This document shows positions 62,611 through 64,000 of a stretch of DNA of 64,000 bases, one piece after another. The notes below the pieces were generated by a model. That model had not been told where the DNA came from. It searched no databases and saw only the letters and a program-made list of their open reading frames with translations. Every line of letters begins with the position of its first letter. Position 1 is the stretch's first letter. Origin of the DNA: Pusillibacter faecalis. GTDB lineage: Bacteria; Bacillota; Clostridia; Oscillospirales; Oscillospiraceae. The stretch covers positions 248,001-312,000 of the forward strand of contig NZ_AP023421.1 in NCBI RefSeq assembly GCF_018408705.1. The letters are read 5' to 3'. The position numbers and the translations under genes were made by a program.

Positions 62611-63510
62611 ATGGCATTTCCTGAAAATCTGCAGTTTATCCGCGCTCGGGTGGGGCTGACCCAGGAGCAGCTGGCAGAGCAGCTTGAGGTCTCCCGGCAG
62701 TCCGTCAGCAAATGGGAGGGTGGGCAGAGCTTCCCTGAGATGGAGACGCTGCTGCACATTTGCAACCTATATGATGTAAATCTGGATGTCCTGCTGCGTG
62801 GCAGCGTGGAGGAAAGTCAAGTGGCAGATACTGCACAATATGACGCTTTTATGAATCGCTTTTCCAGACAAATATCCTTTGCCGTCGGCGGCATTCTCGC
62901 CGGTGTTGGCGGGATGTTGCTGCTTCAGGCCTGGGGCGGCTTTCCTGATGGGTTGTCCGGCGCGCTCTTTCTTTTTGTGGTGTCCATATGCGTGGTGGTC
63001 ATTGTAGCTTCTGGGATGCAGCAGCAGAACTTTTGCAAACGGCATCCGGTGATCGCGGATTTCTATACCCAGGAGGAAAAAGAGGTTTTTCACCAGAAAT
63101 TCGTCTGGTACATCGCCGGCGGCGTCGGAGCCATTCTCTTTGGCGCGGTACTGCTGATCCTCTCCTGTACCTATCTGCCGGAACGGGAGCCTTACGAAAC
63201 TCTGGTGGTGGGCTGTTTCATGCTGATCGTGGCAGGGGCTGTGACAGCCCTGGTTTACGGCGGGATGCAGGATGACAAATACAAAATATGGAAGTATAAC
63301 CGCGACAACAATCCCACGCCGGAGGCCAGACGGCGCCTGAATCTGATCGGCGCCGCCTGCGGCGTCGTCATGCTGCTGGCAACCGCCGTCTATGTGGGGC
63401 TGGGTCTCACCAAGGAACTGTGGGGCAGCGCCTGGTGGGTGTTTCCCGTGGGCGGCCTTCTCTGCGGCGTGGTCCATGTCATTCTGGACCCCTATAAGGG
63501 GGAGGAATAA
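62611..63510 (+). CDS. XRE-family regulator with a membrane domain
   Basis: A 299-residue protein: residues 5-60 form an XRE helix-turn-helix (RARVGLTQEQLAEQLEVSRQ, SVSKWEGGQSFPEMETLLHI), and residues 85-290 contain about six transmembrane helices (ISFAVGGILAGVGGMLLLQA, ALFLFVVSICVVVIVASGMQ). The fusion suggests a membrane-linked signal acting on transcription; the signal is unknown. AGGAGG precedes the ATG. It is divergent from nnr. Confidence 0.87.
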   Translation: MAFPENLQFIRARVGLTQEQLAEQLEVSRQSVSKWEGGQSFPEMETLLHICNLYDVNLDVLLRGSVEESQVADTAQYDAFMNRFSRQISFAVGGILAGVGGMLLLQAWGGFPDGLSGALFLFVVSICVVVIVASGMQQQNFCKRHPVIADFYTQEEKEVFHQKFVWYIAGGVGAILFGAVLLILSCTYLPEREPYETLVVGCFMLIVAGAVTALVYGGMQDDKYKIWKYNRDNNPTPEARRRLNLIGAACGVVMLLATAVYVGLGLTKELWGSAWWVFPVGGLLCGVVHVILDPYKGEE

Positions 63511-63511
63511 C

Positions 63512-63548
63512 AGCATCCCCATTCCAGCAAAAGCGGAATGGGGATGCA
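63512..63548. terminator. Bidirectional terminator between the XRE gene and the CAT-like gene
   Basis: GCATCCCCATTCC and GGAATGGGGATGC, a perfect 13-bp stem around AGCAAAAGC. Confidence 0.75.
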
Positions 63549-63582
63549 TCCATATTCCATGTTTGCAAGCAGGCTGATAAAC

Positions 63583-64000
63583 TTATGACAGCGAGTTGAT
63601 AACCTCCTGCACCTCATTAAAAAATCTAGATAGGTGGAAGCCGTCTGCAACGGCGTGATGGATGTTCATCGTGAGCGGCATCATCAGCTCCCCATGCTCC
63701 CTTTCATACTTCCCCCACGTTACAACAGGTGCCAGAAACTTTCCTTCATCAAAAACGTGCACATCAAAATGCTGGTATCTCACCCATGGCAGACAGGACG
63801 CGTCAAAAAAATTAGGCGGCTGGCGCTCCATCACAGCGCGCGCGTTTTTATACCGCTCCCTGTCAGCCAGGAACCTGGCATGAAATTCAAAGAGATCGTC
63901 CGAGTATTCCGTGACCAGCGTGACCAGTTTGGTAAAATTTTGATCCTCCTGATGGAAGCCGGCATAGGAGGGGGACACAGAGTCCCACTTGATAAGATGT
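63583..64000 (-). CDS. Chloramphenicol acetyltransferase-like protein (partial, 5' end beyond window)
   Basis: The last 138 or so codons of a CAT-type acyltransferase. The signature HHAVADGFHLSRFFNEV carries the catalytic His and the Asp-Gly that follow in the CAT active site; the upstream SLPWV-type PWVRYQHFDVHVFDEGKFLA and LMMPLTMNIHHA also fit. The frame stays open to position 64000 (HLIKWDSVSPSYAGFHQEDQ). Whether it confers chloramphenicol resistance or belongs to another CAT-like subgroup cannot be told without the N-terminal third. Confidence 0.88.
   Translation of the reverse strand, partial: HLIKWDSVSPSYAGFHQEDQNFTKLVTLVTEYSDDLFEFHARFLADRERYKNARAVMERQPPNFFDASCLPWVRYQHFDVHVFDEGKFLAPVVTWGKYEREHGELMMPLTMNIHHAVADGFHLSRFFNEVQEVINSLS

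Overview
The window looks like a chromosome segment from an anaerobic, spore-forming, butyrate-producing Clostridia bacterium, probably Oscillospiraceae (Flavonifractor/Lawsonibacter-like; inferred from gene content, not from a 16S search). The supports are a butyryl-CoA dehydrogenase/EtfBA/Hbd block, dipicolinate synthase dpaAB, YunB, a CotJC remnant, SLH-domain surface proteins, a PPi-type phosphofructokinase, a glmS ribozyme and an infC gene with an AUU start.

Layout. 1-4.8 kb: a 4.2-kb block (marR-MATE efflux gene, CPBP protease, response regulator) is inverted relative to its flanks. Both ends lie inside genes, so a sensor kinase and a SpoU-type RNA methyltransferase are each cut in two; flipping the block back restores both reading frames exactly. 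4.8-11.5 kb: a tightly packed minus-strand run of small redox, detoxification and repair genes (deformylase-like, NUDIX, GNAT, YaaA, EFR1 flavodoxin-ferredoxin, rhodanese, Bcp, RibD-C, YjbR, YkvA and an alcohol dehydrogenase with an internal stop). 11.5-20.1 kb: a type I restriction-modification operon, hsdR-X-X-hsdS-X-X-hsdM, with four extra genes between its subunits: one HEPN-like protein and three single-pass membrane proteins. 20.1-23.3 kb: remains of a mobilizable element (HTH protein, mobC, oriT-like hairpins, RHH protein, decayed repA, shortened tnpV-like gene, parB) joined directly to a cotJC gene that has lost its 5' half.

23.7-35.7 kb is ordinary chromosome: ligA, yunB, murD, a decayed nucleotidyltransferase, rnpB, fba, pfp, an SLH-polysaccharide deacetylase, coaX, ogt, mntP, sfsA. 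35.7-41.7 kb is one rRNA operon on the minus strand, ordered 16S-tRNA-Ala-tRNA-Ile-23S-tRNA-Lys-tRNA-Glu-5S, with the last two tRNAs placed before 5S. 41.8-64 kb holds dpaAB, an HD hydrolase, etfA-etfB-bcd-hbd with a candidate Rex site, trmB with a long C-terminal extension, infC-rpmI-rplT with a leader, an Asn/Gln/Arg-rich 33-residue ORF, an SLH-GH25 lysozyme, glmS with its ribozyme, DUF421/DUF4363 genes, nrdR, mazF-alr-lipoprotein-nnr, an XRE membrane regulator and the distal part of a chloramphenicol-acetyltransferase-like gene.

The best candidates for something new are (a) the type I R-M operon with embedded HEPN and membrane genes, which resembles the placement of the PrrC anticodon nuclease without being PrrC, plus a promoter-terminator unit just upstream of it; and (b) the exact reciprocal 4.2-kb inversion that would act as an on/off switch for a sensor kinase and an RNA methyltransferase if it is reversible.
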